A DNA stretch of 64,000 nucleotides from Pectobacterium cacticida (GCF_036885195.1 NZ_CP133656.1:1612001-1676000); one strand, 5' to 3'; shown: positions 34,845 to 44,980, counted from the first letter of the stretch. Notes: a model not told the origin generated them from the sequence alone. Translations and numbers: made by a program.

Positions 34845-35017
34845 GCATTGAAAATCGAGACATTAGCGGGTGAGGTCTTTTAGCGTGCCGCATCGGAGAG
34901 ATGCGGCCCCCCGCACAGCCGTGGGCAAAGCGGGTTGACTCATTTTTGTCTGGCGGTTATGGTTCAAGGTAGTGCATTTTTTCTCCTATCCCGTTTTTAA
35001 GTCAGGGTATTTGTTTT

Positions 35018-35566
35018 ATGGAACACATTGACAATCAGCGCCGCAAGTGGCTTGCGTTTGGTGGTGCCGCGTTGGGCATCGCGCTACTCCCCGGTCAGGC
35101 ATTTGCAACTTTATCCACGCCACGCCCCCGAATTTTGACGTTGAATAATCTAAATACCGGAGAGCGGTTAAAAACCGAATTTTTTGATGGTAAGCGCTAT
35201 AACCCATCCGAACTTTCCCGCCTGAATCATTTCTTCCGCGATTACCGTGCGAATAAAATCAAAACCATTGACCCGGCACTTTTCGATCAGCTTTATCGTT
35301 TACAGGTTATGTTGGGTTCGAATAAGCCGATACAGCTGATCTCCGGGTATCGTGCGGTTGACACCAACAATAAATTACGTGCGCATAATCGCGGTGTGGC
35401 AAAGCAGAGTTACCATACCAAAGGGCAGGCAATGGATTTCCATATTGAAGGTGTGCCACTGGCTCACATTCGTAAGGCCGCCGTAACGATGCGCGCAGGT
35501 GGCGTGGGTTATTATCCGCGCAGCAATTTTGTTCATATCGATACCGGCCCGGTACGCACCTGGTAA
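35018..35566 (+). CDS. mepK: Murein endopeptidase MepK (YcbK, DUF882)
   Basis: A zinc peptidase that cuts 3-3 cross-links, the bonds made by LdtD next door. The 182-residue protein starts with a twin-arginine signal (NQRRKWLAFGG) and a cleavage region ending GQAFA, so it is exported folded. Metal residues of the peptidase M15 fold are H133 and D140 (YHTKGQAMDFH) and H173 (FVHIDTG). It ends PVRTW, close to E. coli MepK. ldtD and mepK face the same way, 173 bp apart. Confidence 0.94.
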   Translation: MEHIDNQRRKWLAFGGAALGIALLPGQAFATLSTPRPRILTLNNLNTGERLKTEFFDGKRYNPSELSRLNHFFRDYRANKIKTIDPALFDQLYRLQVMLGSNKPIQLISGYRAVDTNNKLRAHNRGVAKQSYHTKGQAMDFHIEGVPLAHIRKAAVTMRAGGVGYYPRSNFVHIDTGPVRTW

Positions 35567-35763
35567 GCGCCTGTAGTCGCACTACTGCCGATCGTTAACG
35601 AATTGAAATACAGTGGTGGTCGTGGCGCCAGGCATTCTGCGGGATTCCCATCACCGCGTCCCCCTACATGCACACTAACGTTAACGGCATGACGCTAGCG
35701 GCATGACCGTTTGAGATAGTTGATTTAAAAACGCCCCGTTGCGCTCGTTTAACATGGAGTCTT

Positions 35764-36408
35764 ATGAAATATCAAATTGTCCCGGTGACGGCGTTTAGCC
35801 AGAACTGTACGTTGTTGTGGTGTGAAAAAACCCATGAAGCCGCGATTGTCGATCCCGGCGGCGAGGCTGAAAAGATCAAACATGCTGTGGAGCAACTCGG
35901 CGTGTCGGTTAAGCAGATTCTGTTAACGCATGGCCACTTGGATCATGTCGGCGCGGCGGCGGAATTAGCCGAACACTATCAGGTGCCGATTATTGGCCCG
36001 CAGCGTGAAGATGCTTTTTGGCTGGATGCGTTGCCGACACAAAGCCAGATGTTTGGTCTGGCAACCTGTGCGCCCTTGACGCCCTCGCGGTGGTTACAGG
36101 AAGGTGACGAGGTTAACGTAGGCGAGACGACGCTGAAGGTTTTCCATTGTCCTGGCCACACGCCGGGGCACATTATTTTCTTTGATGCTCAGGGGCGGCT
36201 GGCACAGGTCGGTGATGTGATTTTTAATGGTGGTGTAGGGCGCACGGATTTCCCGCAGGGAGACTATCAGGCGCTGATAGCGTCCATCAAAAATAAGCTG
36301 CTACCGCTGGGTGACGATGTGACGTTTATTCCCGGCCATGGCCCAATGTCGACATTAGGCCATGAACGCAAAACTAACCCGTTTCTGCGTGAAGACGCCA
36401 CGATATAA
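35764..36408 (+). CDS. gloC: Type II glyoxalase-like hydroxyacylglutathione hydrolase (YcbL)
   Basis: A metallo-beta-lactamase-fold thioesterase of 214 residues that hydrolyses S-lactoylglutathione and so takes part in methylglyoxal removal. The metal motif THGHLDHVG holds H56, H58, D60 and H61, and further ligands lie in CPGHTPGH, VGDVIF and PGHGP. Length and order match E. coli GloC. It is followed by a shared terminator before convergent aspC. Confidence 0.93.
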   Translation: MKYQIVPVTAFSQNCTLLWCEKTHEAAIVDPGGEAEKIKHAVEQLGVSVKQILLTHGHLDHVGAAAELAEHYQVPIIGPQREDAFWLDALPTQSQMFGLATCAPLTPSRWLQEGDEVNVGETTLKVFHCPGHTPGHIIFFDAQGRLAQVGDVIFNGGVGRTDFPQGDYQALIASIKNKLLPLGDDVTFIPGHGPMSTLGHERKTNPFLREDATI

Positions 36409-36439
36409 TCGCGTTTTTCACAGCGTACACGCCGGAATC

Positions 36440-36472
36440 AAAAAGCCGACACTTTGGTATGTCGGCTTTTTT
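36440..36472. terminator. Bidirectional terminator between gloC and aspC
   Basis: AAAAAGCCGACA at 36440-36451 pairs with TGTCGGCTTTTT around an 8-nt loop. It has a T tract on the plus strand and an A tract at its left edge, so it can end transcripts from both sides. Confidence 0.9.
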
Positions 36473-36485
36473 GATCGCCTAACGA

Positions 36486-37676
36486 TCAAAGCACGGCAAC
36501 GATGGCTTCGCAGAGTGGCGCCATATTTTCCGGCGTCATGCCTGCAACATTGATACGGCCAGAATTCACCGCATAAACGCCGAATTCATCACGCAGGCGC
36601 AGCACCTGATCTTTGGTCAAGCCACTGAAAGAGAACATGCCATTCTGATTGATGATGAAGGAGAAATCCTGTTCAGCGCCCTTTTCTTGCAAAGTATTAA
36701 CGAATAATTGGCGCATACGCTGAATACGCTCACGCATTGCCGTCAATTCTTGTTCCCAAATGGCTTTCAGCGCGTCGTTGCCCAGAATTGTCGCCACGAC
36801 GGCCGCCCCGTGCGCCGGCGGGTTCGAGTAGTTGGCGCGAATCGCCGCCTTCATCTGGCTGAATGCCTTGTCTGCCGTTGACGCGTTGGCAGCAACCAGC
36901 GTGCAGGCGCCGACACGTTCATTGTATAACCCGAAGTTTTTAGAATACGAGCTACATACGATCAGTTCATCGTGCTTCTCGGCGAAGCGTCGCAGGCCTT
37001 CTGCATCTTCATCTAAACCACGAGCAAAGCCCTGATAGGCGAAGTCAAACAGCGGTAGCCAACCTTTCGCCGCCGACAGGTCAGCCAGCGTCGCCCATTG
37101 TTCAGCGGTAGGATCGATGCCGGTAGGGTTGTGACAGCAGCCGTGGAACAGCACCACGTCACCCGCCTGCGCCGCATTTAGGCTGTTCAGCAGGCCATCA
37201 AAATCCAGCGCGTGGTTCGCGGCATCGTAATAGTCGTATTGGCAAGTCTCTAAACCAACGGCGGAAAACACATTGTGATGATTTGGCCAGGTCGGGTTGC
37301 TAATCCAAACGCGTTTAGCCGAAGTTTGTTTAGCAATAAAATCTGCCGCAACGCGCAATGCACCTGTTCCGCCCGGTGTCTGTGCCGTGCGGGCGCGTTT
37401 ATCGGCAATGATTGCGTTCTCCTTGCCAAACAGCAGCGCCTGTGTGCACTGGGCGAATGCCGGCAGGCCGTCGATGCCCAGATAGATTTTGGTGGTTTCA
37501 TTTTCCAGCAGATAATGTTCTGCTTTTTTTACGCTGGTTAAAATCGGCGTTTTGCCGGTTTCATCTTTATAGACGCCAATACCCAGGTTGATTTTATTCG
37601 CGCGATCGTCGGCGCGGAAAAGGTCGGTTAACCCGAGAATGGGATCGGCCGGTGCGGCAGAGATAGTTTCAAACAT
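36486..37676 (-). CDS. aspC: Aspartate aminotransferase
   Basis: A PLP-dependent enzyme interconverting aspartate and 2-oxoglutarate with oxaloacetate and glutamate. With the start at 37676 (MFETISAAPADPILGL) it has 396 residues as in E. coli; an in-frame start at 37745 would add 23 residues. The PLP lysine is in SYSKNFGLYNERVG near 246, and the substrate-binding segment GCCHNPTG is kept. It is monocistronic, between the gloC terminator and the ompF terminator. Confidence 0.96.
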   Translation of the reverse strand: MFETISAAPADPILGLTDLFRADDRANKINLGIGVYKDETGKTPILTSVKKAEHYLLENETTKIYLGIDGLPAFAQCTQALLFGKENAIIADKRARTAQTPGGTGALRVAADFIAKQTSAKRVWISNPTWPNHHNVFSAVGLETCQYDYYDAANHALDFDGLLNSLNAAQAGDVVLFHGCCHNPTGIDPTAEQWATLADLSAAKGWLPLFDFAYQGFARGLDEDAEGLRRFAEKHDELIVCSSYSKNFGLYNERVGACTLVAANASTADKAFSQMKAAIRANYSNPPAHGAAVVATILGNDALKAIWEQELTAMRERIQRMRQLFVNTLQEKGAEQDFSFIINQNGMFSFSGLTKDQVLRLRDEFGVYAVNSGRINVAGMTPENMAPLCEAIVAVL

Positions 37677-37840
37677 TGCCAGAATGTTCCATAACTGAAA
37701 TGAAGTAAGGATGCCCAGAGTACCGTCAGTCAATGGCTTTGCCAACCGCTGTTGTCAAAAAGAAGGGGAAATATTGCTAAGGCAAAAGAGAAGGGATAAA
37801 AGCGCGAATAACACATACACCAGAAGGTACTGCTGAAATC

Positions 37841-37867
37841 AAAAAGCAGAGCCGAAGCTCTGCTTTT
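37841..37867 (-). terminator. Rho-independent terminator of ompF
   Basis: AGCAGAGC and GCTCTGCT (37845-37864) enclose CGAA. Read on the minus strand the stem runs into a T tract (AAAAA at 37841-37845). It is 45 bp beyond the porin stop. Confidence 0.88.
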
Positions 37868-37911
37868 CACGCAAGATAAACGATTAGCTCGTTAGGCGAT
37901 GCGCCAATAAC

Positions 37912-38997
37912 TTAGAACTGGTAGATAACGCCGACGTCGACGCGATCATTTTTGTCATTACCCCAGTTTTTGTCTTGGTCCTTATCCAACAAGCTGATGT
38001 CGTACTCAACATAGGTAGAGAAGTTTTTGTTGAATGCATAAGTAGCACCAACGCTGGCATATTTAACCGCAAATTCATTTGCGACATTTGCTACTTTATC
38101 TTTACGAGAAACGTAACCGATAGTTGGTGTTAGACCGAAATCGAAATTGTATTGTGCGACAACTTCGAAAATTTTGCTTTCATCAGCGAGATCAGTGGAC
38201 GAATATTTCGGATAACTTTTATCAGCACCAGTTTCATAGAAATTGTGTGCTTCACCATAAACAGCGGCAACATAGATGTTATTTGCATCGTATTTCAGAC
38301 CTGCTGTCCATACATCAGCTCGATCACCCTTAGCACTAGAATTACGTTGGTTTTCCGTTCGTGAATAAGAACCGTAAGAAGCTACAACACCTACACCAAA
38401 GTCTGTGTCATAGGACAAAGATGTTGCCCATGCGTCACCATGGTCTTTTTGTGACACTTTATTGTTGTTATCTTCAGCAACATATTGCAGAGCAAAGCCT
38501 AAACCATCAACCAAACCGAAGAAATCAGAAGTATTGAAAGTTGCTGCGTTACCAATACGACCCGTCAGAGTATCGGTGACGCCGCTGTCGTTGCCGTTTT
38601 CCGGCAGAACGTCAGTATAGGCCATCCCGTTATAGGCAACGCCTACGTTACGACCGTAGTCGAAAGAACCGAAATCACCAAATTTTAAACCGGCAAAGGC
38701 TTTACGGGTTTTTCCTTTCGAGCCGGAATCAGATTCATTCTCAGTACCATTGAATTCATATTCAAAAGTGCCATAGCCCGTCAGATCATCGCTGATCTGC
38801 GTCTGGCCTTTAAAGCCCAGACGGGCATAGGTATTATCTTCGTTGTCCGCATCCTTGTTCTGGAATGCATAGCCTGCGTGTACACGACCATTCAGATCCA
38901 ACTTGTTCGCGTCTTTGTTATAAATCTCTGCTGCGTTGACGCTGCCTGCGGCTAACAGCGCTGGGATTACTACTGCAAGAATGTTGCGTTTCATCAT
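37912..38997 (-). CDS. ompF: Outer membrane general porin, OmpF/OmpC family
   Basis: A 361-residue precursor of a trimeric 16-strand beta-barrel porin. The start at 38997 gives MMKRNILAVVIPALLAAG, as in E. coli OmpF, with GAGGGTAAT upstream; an in-frame ATG at 39009 is less likely. The signal peptide is cut after SVNA, and the mature protein begins AEIYNKDANKLDLNGRVHAG and ends in the barrel-assembly phenylalanine (VIYQF). Position between aspC and asnS is that of E. coli ompF. The surface loops diverge, as expected. Confidence 0.93.
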   Translation of the reverse strand: MMKRNILAVVIPALLAAGSVNAAEIYNKDANKLDLNGRVHAGYAFQNKDADNEDNTYARLGFKGQTQISDDLTGYGTFEYEFNGTENESDSGSKGKTRKAFAGLKFGDFGSFDYGRNVGVAYNGMAYTDVLPENGNDSGVTDTLTGRIGNAATFNTSDFFGLVDGLGFALQYVAEDNNNKVSQKDHGDAWATSLSYDTDFGVGVVASYGSYSRTENQRNSSAKGDRADVWTAGLKYDANNIYVAAVYGEAHNFYETGADKSYPKYSSTDLADESKIFEVVAQYNFDFGLTPTIGYVSRKDKVANVANEFAVKYASVGATYAFNKNFSTYVEYDISLLDKDQDKNWGNDKNDRVDVGVIYQF

Positions 38998-39009
38998 TAT
39001 TACCCTCAT

Positions 39010-39200
39010 TGGTGTTGTTCAGACATCTGCCACTGCCATAAATAATTCTTTACGGAACTATTACTGAAAGTTTGGTGTCTTCCTGTGTCTGAACGCAGTT
39101 TTCCATTCACTCGCCCGTTAATCCACCCTAAAGATGCTACAGACTTCGCAATCAGGTAACAAATAGAAAAATTGTGTTTCAATATGTAAAAATTAGGGAA
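39010..39200 (-). promoter_or_regulatory. ompF leader and OmpR-binding region
   Basis: On the minus strand, TTTTTACATATTGAAACAC (near 39174-39192) resembles the OmpR boxes of E. coli ompF. Further down, CACCAAACTTTCAGTAATAG and GGCAGTGGCAG closely follow the E. coli ompF leader as I remember it. This supports OmpR control and an mRNA leader of about 100 nt ending GAGGGTAATAATG. The exact box limits are inferred. Confidence 0.6.
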
Positions 39201-39221
39201 CTTTTTGCGACTTAACAAAAA

Positions 39222-39256
39222 ATAAAAAGAGGGGCCGGAAAATCCGGCCCCTCTTT
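39222..39256 (-). terminator. Rho-independent terminator of asnS
   Basis: AAAGAGGGGCCGG at 39226-39238 and its exact complement at 39244-39256 form a 13-bp stem with a 5-nt loop. On the minus strand it runs into TTTTTATT. It lies 36 bp after the asnS stop. Confidence 0.92.
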
Positions 39257-39291
39257 CCTGCATATTTGTTTTACTTATATTAAATTTTTAT

Positions 39292-40692
39292 TTAAAAGCT
39301 AACGCTCCGTGGCGTGCGCGGGAAAGGAATAACATCGCGCACATTTTGTACACCGGTAACATAAGCGATCAGCCGTTCAAACCCTAAGCCGAACCCAGAG
39401 TGGGGAATCGTGCCGTAACGGCGTAAATCGCGATACCACCAGTAATCTTCTTTGCGCAGCCCCATGTCATCCAGACGGCGATCTAATTGTTCCAGACGCT
39501 CTTCACGCTGGGAGCCGCCGATGATTTCCCCGATGCCCGGTGCCAATACATCCATCGCGGCAACGGTTTTACCATCGTCGTTCATACGCATGTAGAACGC
39601 CTTGATGTCTTTCGGATAATTTTTGACCACCACCGGCGCTTTGAAATGGTGTTCCGCCAGATAACGCTCATGCTCGGAGGACAGGTCAACGCCCCAATAC
39701 ACCGGGTTTTCGAATGCTGTCCCGCAATTCTGTAGGATCTCGATAGCATCGGTATAATCGACCTGAGCGAAATCAGAATTGACAAACTTTTCCAGTCGGG
39801 CGACAGCCTCTTTATCGACGCGCTCGGCAAAGAAGGCCATATCATCCGCACGTTCGTTTAGCACGGCCTGAAAGACGTATTTGAGTAAATTTTCAGCCAG
39901 ACCTGCAATATCATCCAGAGAAGCGAAGGCGACTTCCGGCTCGATCATCCAAAATTCGGCCAGATGGCGACTGGTGTTCGAGTTTTCTGCGCGGAATGTT
40001 GGCCCAAAAGTATATACCTTGGATAGTGCGCAGGCGTAGGTTTCACCGTTTAACTGACCGGACACGGTCAAAAATGCTTCTTTGCCAAAGAAATCTTCGC
40101 TGAAATCCACCTTACCCTGTTCAGTGCGCGGCAGGTTTTCCAGATCGAGGGTCGATACGCGGAACATTTCACCGGCACCTTCGGTATCGGAGGCGGTGAT
40201 TAGCGGCGTAGACACCCAGAAATAACCGTTTTCGTGGAAGAAGCGATGGATCGCCTGCGCCAACGTATGACGCACGCGCGCCACGGCGCCGATCAGATTA
40301 GTACGCGGACGCAGATGCGCAACTTCACGCAGGTACTCAATGCTGTGGCGTTTCGCCGCCATGGGGTACGTATCAGGGTCGTCCACCCAACCCACGACCT
40401 CGACACGCGTGGCTTGCAGCTCGAAACGCTGGCCTTCACCCGGCGAGGCGACAACCTTGCCGGTAATAACAACGGAGCACCCCGTGGTCAGGCGTAAAAC
40501 GTCTTCCTGATAATTGGAGAGAGTATTATTAACGACAGCCTGTAACGGATTAAAGCAGGAACCGTCGTAGACGGCGATGAAGGAGATACCGGCTTTAGAA
40601 TCTCTCCGGGTACGTACCCAGCCGCGCACGGTGACTTCGCTGTCAACGGCGACGCGGCCTTGCAGTACATCGACTACAGGCACTACGCTCAT
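39292..40692 (-). CDS. asnS: Asparaginyl-tRNA synthetase
   Basis: Charges tRNA-Asn; a class IIb synthetase of 466 residues, the E. coli length. The N-terminal OB fold (VTVRGWVRTRRDSKAGISF near 22-40) binds the anticodon. The catalytic domain has motif 2 (TFRAENSNTSRHLAEFWM near 230-247) and motif 3 (GFGLGFERLIAYVTG near 435-449). It is monocistronic between ompF and pncB. A tRNA-Asn gene is found at 60.4 kb in this window. Confidence 0.97.
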   Translation of the reverse strand: MSVVPVVDVLQGRVAVDSEVTVRGWVRTRRDSKAGISFIAVYDGSCFNPLQAVVNNTLSNYQEDVLRLTTGCSVVITGKVVASPGEGQRFELQATRVEVVGWVDDPDTYPMAAKRHSIEYLREVAHLRPRTNLIGAVARVRHTLAQAIHRFFHENGYFWVSTPLITASDTEGAGEMFRVSTLDLENLPRTEQGKVDFSEDFFGKEAFLTVSGQLNGETYACALSKVYTFGPTFRAENSNTSRHLAEFWMIEPEVAFASLDDIAGLAENLLKYVFQAVLNERADDMAFFAERVDKEAVARLEKFVNSDFAQVDYTDAIEILQNCGTAFENPVYWGVDLSSEHERYLAEHHFKAPVVVKNYPKDIKAFYMRMNDDGKTVAAMDVLAPGIGEIIGGSQREERLEQLDRRLDDMGLRKEDYWWYRDLRRYGTIPHSGFGLGFERLIAYVTGVQNVRDVIPFPRTPRSVSF

Positions 40693-40884
40693 AAAATTCT
40701 CTCTTTTAATTAATCGTGTTTAAGAAATGTGTCGTCTTGGCAACGCCAAATGGCCCAAACCGAGCCATTCGCTATGTTACTTGCGATGCCACAGGACACA
40801 AGCAGAAATCACCAGAATGGCGCGAAGTTTTCGCGCCTCACGGAGAATCTGCTGCAAAGTTACGCAATGCAGATAAGGAAAGCG

Positions 40885-42090
40885 TTAACTGGCCTTTTTC
40901 ACGCGGGGTACGTCAAACGCTTTGCGTAACGCACAGACAAAGTCCTGATCCTGACAGATGGTTTTACCGGGGCTATCGGAGAGCTTGGCCACCGGTTTAC
41001 CGTTACACTCCACCAGTTTGATGACAATGTTGAGCGGTTTAACGCCCGGAATATCACATGTCAGCCGTGTGCCGATGCCGAAGACCAGATTCACCCGTTG
41101 CCAAAAATGCCGATATAGCGCTAATGCTTTTTCCAGATTCAAATTATCGGAGAAGACCAGCGTTTTGCTCATCGGATCAATGTTCAGGCGTTGATAATGC
41201 GCGATAGCTTTTTCTCCCCAATCAATGGGATCGCCAGAATCGTGGCGCAAACCTTGATACGCCTGAGCAAAGGGTAAATCGAAATCGCGCAGGAAGGCAT
41301 CCATGGTGATGCAGTCGGTCAACGCTATCCCTAAATGTGCGGGATATTCCCGCAGCCACATCTGCAAGGCGGCACGTTGGCTATTCGCCAGCGTCGGGCT
41401 AATTTGCTGATGCGCCTGAAACCATTCGTGCGCTTGCGTCCCCACGGGCGTGATGCCCAGGCGGCGCGCCAAATCATAATTACTGGTGCCGATAAGGTAG
41501 GGGAAGTCGGCTTGCAACGTGGTGACAATCGCCTGCTGAACATCACGAGAAAAACGGCGGCGCGTGCCGAAATCCATCAGCTTGAACTGACTGAGATCTA
41601 CATCTGCGCTGCGTTGGCGGAAATGCTCCAATGTGGTCGACAGTTGGCGAAGCGCCTGCGCGACGGTAATGTCGGGCGAACGATGCCGGTGGACGACCTC
41701 GCTAATGACCGCCAGCAACGGAACTTCCCATAAAATCACCTCGCGCCACGGCCCGCTAATGCGGATATCCAGTTTACCTGCATTATTTTTAATCACGACC
41801 TGCTGCGGATTGAAGCGAAAGCCCTGCAACCAGTGCAGATAATCCGGTTGAAAGAACGGCAGGGAAGCGAGATAGGCGAGCTCATCGTCGTGCAATGATA
41901 AGTGATGCATCAGACTCACCTGATGGGCTATCTCTTCGGCATATTCGCCTAATAACTCATCGCCGCGACAGCGAAATTCAGCCGCAACGTCGACATCATA
42001 ATAATGATGATACACCGCCTGTTGCATATGCAACTTATAGGCATCGGTGTCCAGCAACGAGTGTAGAATCGGGGTAGTGTGTAAAGTCAT
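40885..42090 (-). CDS. pncB: Nicotinate phosphoribosyltransferase
   Basis: Salvages nicotinate to nicotinate mononucleotide using PRPP and ATP. The 401-residue protein aligns with E. coli PncB from MTLHTTPILHSLLDTDAY, which sets the start at 42090. In-frame ATGs at 42105 and 42120 exist, and the one at 42105 has a slightly better ribosome site, so the start is not settled. Conserved segments are LMDFGTRRRFSRDVQ, GTQAHEWFQAHQ and LRHDSGDP. It ends IVKKAS-like (PRVKKAS). It is divergent from pepN. Confidence 0.95.
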   Translation of the reverse strand: MTLHTTPILHSLLDTDAYKLHMQQAVYHHYYDVDVAAEFRCRGDELLGEYAEEIAHQVSLMHHLSLHDDELAYLASLPFFQPDYLHWLQGFRFNPQQVVIKNNAGKLDIRISGPWREVILWEVPLLAVISEVVHRHRSPDITVAQALRQLSTTLEHFRQRSADVDLSQFKLMDFGTRRRFSRDVQQAIVTTLQADFPYLIGTSNYDLARRLGITPVGTQAHEWFQAHQQISPTLANSQRAALQMWLREYPAHLGIALTDCITMDAFLRDFDLPFAQAYQGLRHDSGDPIDWGEKAIAHYQRLNIDPMSKTLVFSDNLNLEKALALYRHFWQRVNLVFGIGTRLTCDIPGVKPLNIVIKLVECNGKPVAKLSDSPGKTICQDQDFVCALRKAFDVPRVKKAS

Positions 42091-42313
42091 AATGCGTTTC
42101 AGCATCTTCGTGAGATGCAATCCACCATCGGGACAGCCAGCAACGTCCGGTCAGTATACCTTGATTATTTATTTATTACATAACGACAACATTGCCAACC
42201 GTGCGGGAGCGAACCACCGTACGAGAATTATCCACATTATTTTGTCGTGGTAACATCAAGATAACAGACTTAGACTAACGCTTTGATGCTTATGACGAGG
42301 TGGACACTTTTAT

Positions 42314-44929
42314 ATGAATCAACAGCCGCAAATAAAATATCGCCATGATTACCGGGCGCCGGATTATACGATTACCGACATCGCATTAGATTTCGATCTC
42401 CATGCTGAGAAGACGCGTGTAAAAGCCGTGAGCAACGTCGTCTTGCAGGGGCCTGCGGGCGCCCCTTTAACGCTGGATAGTGAAGGGCTGGTGTTGATTA
42501 GTCTGAACGTTGATGGTCAGCCGTGGGCGGATTACCAGCTCCAGGACAATGGTCTGACCCTGACGCAATTACCAGAGCGTTTTACGCTAAGTATCGAAAC
42601 GGAAATCAATCCTGCCGCCAATAGCGCGCTGGAAGGATTGTACCTGTCTGGCGATGCACTCTGCACGCAGTGCGAAGCCGAAGGGTTCCGCCACATCACT
42701 TATTATCTCGATCGACCGGATGTGCTGGCAAAATTCACGACGCGCATCACGGCGGATAAAGCCCGTTACCCTTATTTGCTGTCTAACGGCAACCGCATGG
42801 CGCAAGGCGAACTGGAAGACGGTCGTCATTGGGTCGAGTGGCAGGATCCTTTCCCGAAACCGGCGTATCTATTCGCGTTGGTGGCGGGCGATTTTGATGT
42901 TTTGCAAGATCGCTTCACTACGCGTTCTGGTCGTGACGTCGCGTTGGAACTGTACGTTGACCGTGGCAACCTCGATCGCGCGGATTGGGCAATGACATCC
43001 TTGAAGAATGCGATGAAGTGGGATGAAGAGCGCTTCGGTCTGGAATACGATCTCGATATTTATATGATCGTCGCCGTCGATTTCTTCAACATGGGCGCGA
43101 TGGAAAACAAAGGGCTGAACGTATTTAACGCCAAATACGTGTTGGCCAAAGCGGAAACCGCAACGGATAAGGATTATCTCGGCATTGAAGCGGTGATCGG
43201 TCATGAATATTTCCATAACTGGACGGGTAACCGTGTGACCTGCCGTGACTGGTTCCAGCTTAGCCTGAAAGAAGGGTTGACGGTGTTTCGCGATCAGGAA
43301 TTTAGTTCCGATTTGGGGTCGCGTCCGGTGAACCGTATTAATAATGTGCGTGTGATGCGTGGTGCGCAGTTCGCCGAAGACGCCAGCCCGATGTCTCATC
43401 CGATTCGCCCCGATCAGGTCATCGAGATGAATAACTTTTATACGCTGACGGTTTATGAAAAGGGCGCGGAAGTTATTCGCATGATGCACACCTTATTAGG
43501 CGAAGACGGTTTCCAAGCCGGTATGCGCCTCTATTTTGCGCGTCATGATGGCAGTGCGGCAACCTGCGACGATTTTGTTCAGGCAATGGAGGATGCCTCT
43601 GGCGTCGATCTCACACAGTTCCGCCGGTGGTATAGCCAATCGGGTACACCGGTGTTGACCGTACGCGATGATTACGATCCGCAGACGCAACAATACACAT
43701 TGCACGTGAGTCAGATGACGCCCGTTGGCGCAGATAAACAGCCGAAATTGCCGCTGCATATTCCGTTGGATATTGAACTTTACGATCCGCAAGGGCAGGT
43801 GATTCCGTTGCAGAAAGACGGGCAACAGCTTGCGTCAATATTGAGTATGACCGAATCTGAACAAACGTTTATTTTCGATAATGTGCCTTGTCGTCCGATC
43901 CCGTCGCTGCTACGGGAGTTCTCCGCGCCGGTGAAGCTGAATTATGACTGGCGCGATGAACAACTGACATTTCTGATGCGCCATGCCAGCAATGCGTTCT
44001 CGCGGTGGGATGCGGCACAGAGCCTATTAGCCAATTATATTCGTCTGAATGTGTCCCGCTATCAGCAACAGCAATCTCTGTCCGTCCCAATGCATGTGGT
44101 TGATGCTTTCCGGGGCGTATTGCTGGACGAAACGCTGGATCCAATGCTCGCATCTCAAATTCTGACGTTACCCAGTGAAAACGAGATGGCTGAGCTATTT
44201 GATATTATCGATCCGACGGCGATCGCTGCCGTGCGCAGAAGTATGACTCACACGTTGGCGCAAGAGATGGCGGATGAGTGGTTGGCGGTTTACCATGCGA
44301 ATCATACCCCAGCGTATCGCATCGACCATAAGGATATGGGGAAACGCGCCCTGCGCAACGTTTGTCTGCATTATTTGGCATTCGGCGATGCGGAACAGGC
44401 GGATAAATTGGTTCGGGCGCAGTACGGTCAGGCTGATAACATGACGGATTCGCTGGCCGCGCTGTCGGCGGCGGTAGAGGCTCAATTACCTGCACGTGAT
44501 GAATTGCTGGCGCAATTCGATCGGCGTTGGCATCAGGATGGCTTAGTCATGGACAAATGGTTTGTGCTACAAGCGACCAGTCCGGCAGCCGATGTATTGA
44601 CTCGCGTGCGTGAGCTGCTGCAACACCGCTCATTCAGCCTGAATAATCCAAACCGTCTGCGTTCATTGGTCGGGGCTTTCGCGGCGTCTAACCCGTCGGC
44701 TTTTCATGCCGAAGATGGCAGCGGCTATCGTTTCCTGGTTGAGATTCTTACCGATCTGAATACGCGAAATCCGCAAGTTGCAGCCCGGATGATAGAACCC
44801 TTGATCCGCCTGAAACGCTATGATGCTCAACGGCAGGCGCAAATGCGCAATGCGCTGGAGCAGTTAAAGGCATTGGAAAATCTGTCGGGCGATCTGTTTG
44901 AAAAGATCGGCAAAGCACTACAGGATTAA
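42314..44929 (+). CDS. pepN: Aminopeptidase N
   Basis: A cytosolic M1 zinc aminopeptidase of 871 residues, the main broad-specificity aminopeptidase of enterobacteria. The exopeptidase motif GAMEN lies near 260-264. The zinc site is HEYFH (H297, E298, H301) with E320 as third ligand (SLKEGLTVF). The remaining beta and helical C-terminal domains are complete. It is divergent from pncB and followed by a long stem-loop at 44947. Confidence 0.97.
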   Translation: MNQQPQIKYRHDYRAPDYTITDIALDFDLHAEKTRVKAVSNVVLQGPAGAPLTLDSEGLVLISLNVDGQPWADYQLQDNGLTLTQLPERFTLSIETEINPAANSALEGLYLSGDALCTQCEAEGFRHITYYLDRPDVLAKFTTRITADKARYPYLLSNGNRMAQGELEDGRHWVEWQDPFPKPAYLFALVAGDFDVLQDRFTTRSGRDVALELYVDRGNLDRADWAMTSLKNAMKWDEERFGLEYDLDIYMIVAVDFFNMGAMENKGLNVFNAKYVLAKAETATDKDYLGIEAVIGHEYFHNWTGNRVTCRDWFQLSLKEGLTVFRDQEFSSDLGSRPVNRINNVRVMRGAQFAEDASPMSHPIRPDQVIEMNNFYTLTVYEKGAEVIRMMHTLLGEDGFQAGMRLYFARHDGSAATCDDFVQAMEDASGVDLTQFRRWYSQSGTPVLTVRDDYDPQTQQYTLHVSQMTPVGADKQPKLPLHIPLDIELYDPQGQVIPLQKDGQQLASILSMTESEQTFIFDNVPCRPIPSLLREFSAPVKLNYDWRDEQLTFLMRHASNAFSRWDAAQSLLANYIRLNVSRYQQQQSLSVPMHVVDAFRGVLLDETLDPMLASQILTLPSENEMAELFDIIDPTAIAAVRRSMTHTLAQEMADEWLAVYHANHTPAYRIDHKDMGKRALRNVCLHYLAFGDAEQADKLVRAQYGQADNMTDSLAALSAAVEAQLPARDELLAQFDRRWHQDGLVMDKWFVLQATSPAADVLTRVRELLQHRSFSLNNPNRLRSLVGAFAASNPSAFHAEDGSGYRFLVEILTDLNTRNPQVAARMIEPLIRLKRYDAQRQAQMRNALEQLKALENLSGDLFEKIGKALQD

Positions 44930-44946
44930 TCCTTCCTTATGATGCC

Positions 44947-44980
44947 TATCGCCACGCGGAGTTGCTACCGCGTGGCGATA
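44947..44980 (+). terminator. 13-bp stem-loop after pepN, terminator-like without T tract
   Basis: TATCGCCACGCGG at 44947-44959 is exactly complementary to CCGCGTGGCGATA at 44968-44980 around an 8-nt loop. It lies 18 bp past the pepN stop. No T tract follows, so its role as a terminator is plausible but unproven. Confidence 0.55.

Noticed and set aside
40819..40837. Palindrome GGCGCGAA-GTT-TTCGCGCC between asnS and pncB
   Set aside because: No T tract on either strand and no link to a known operator; too weak to call a terminator.
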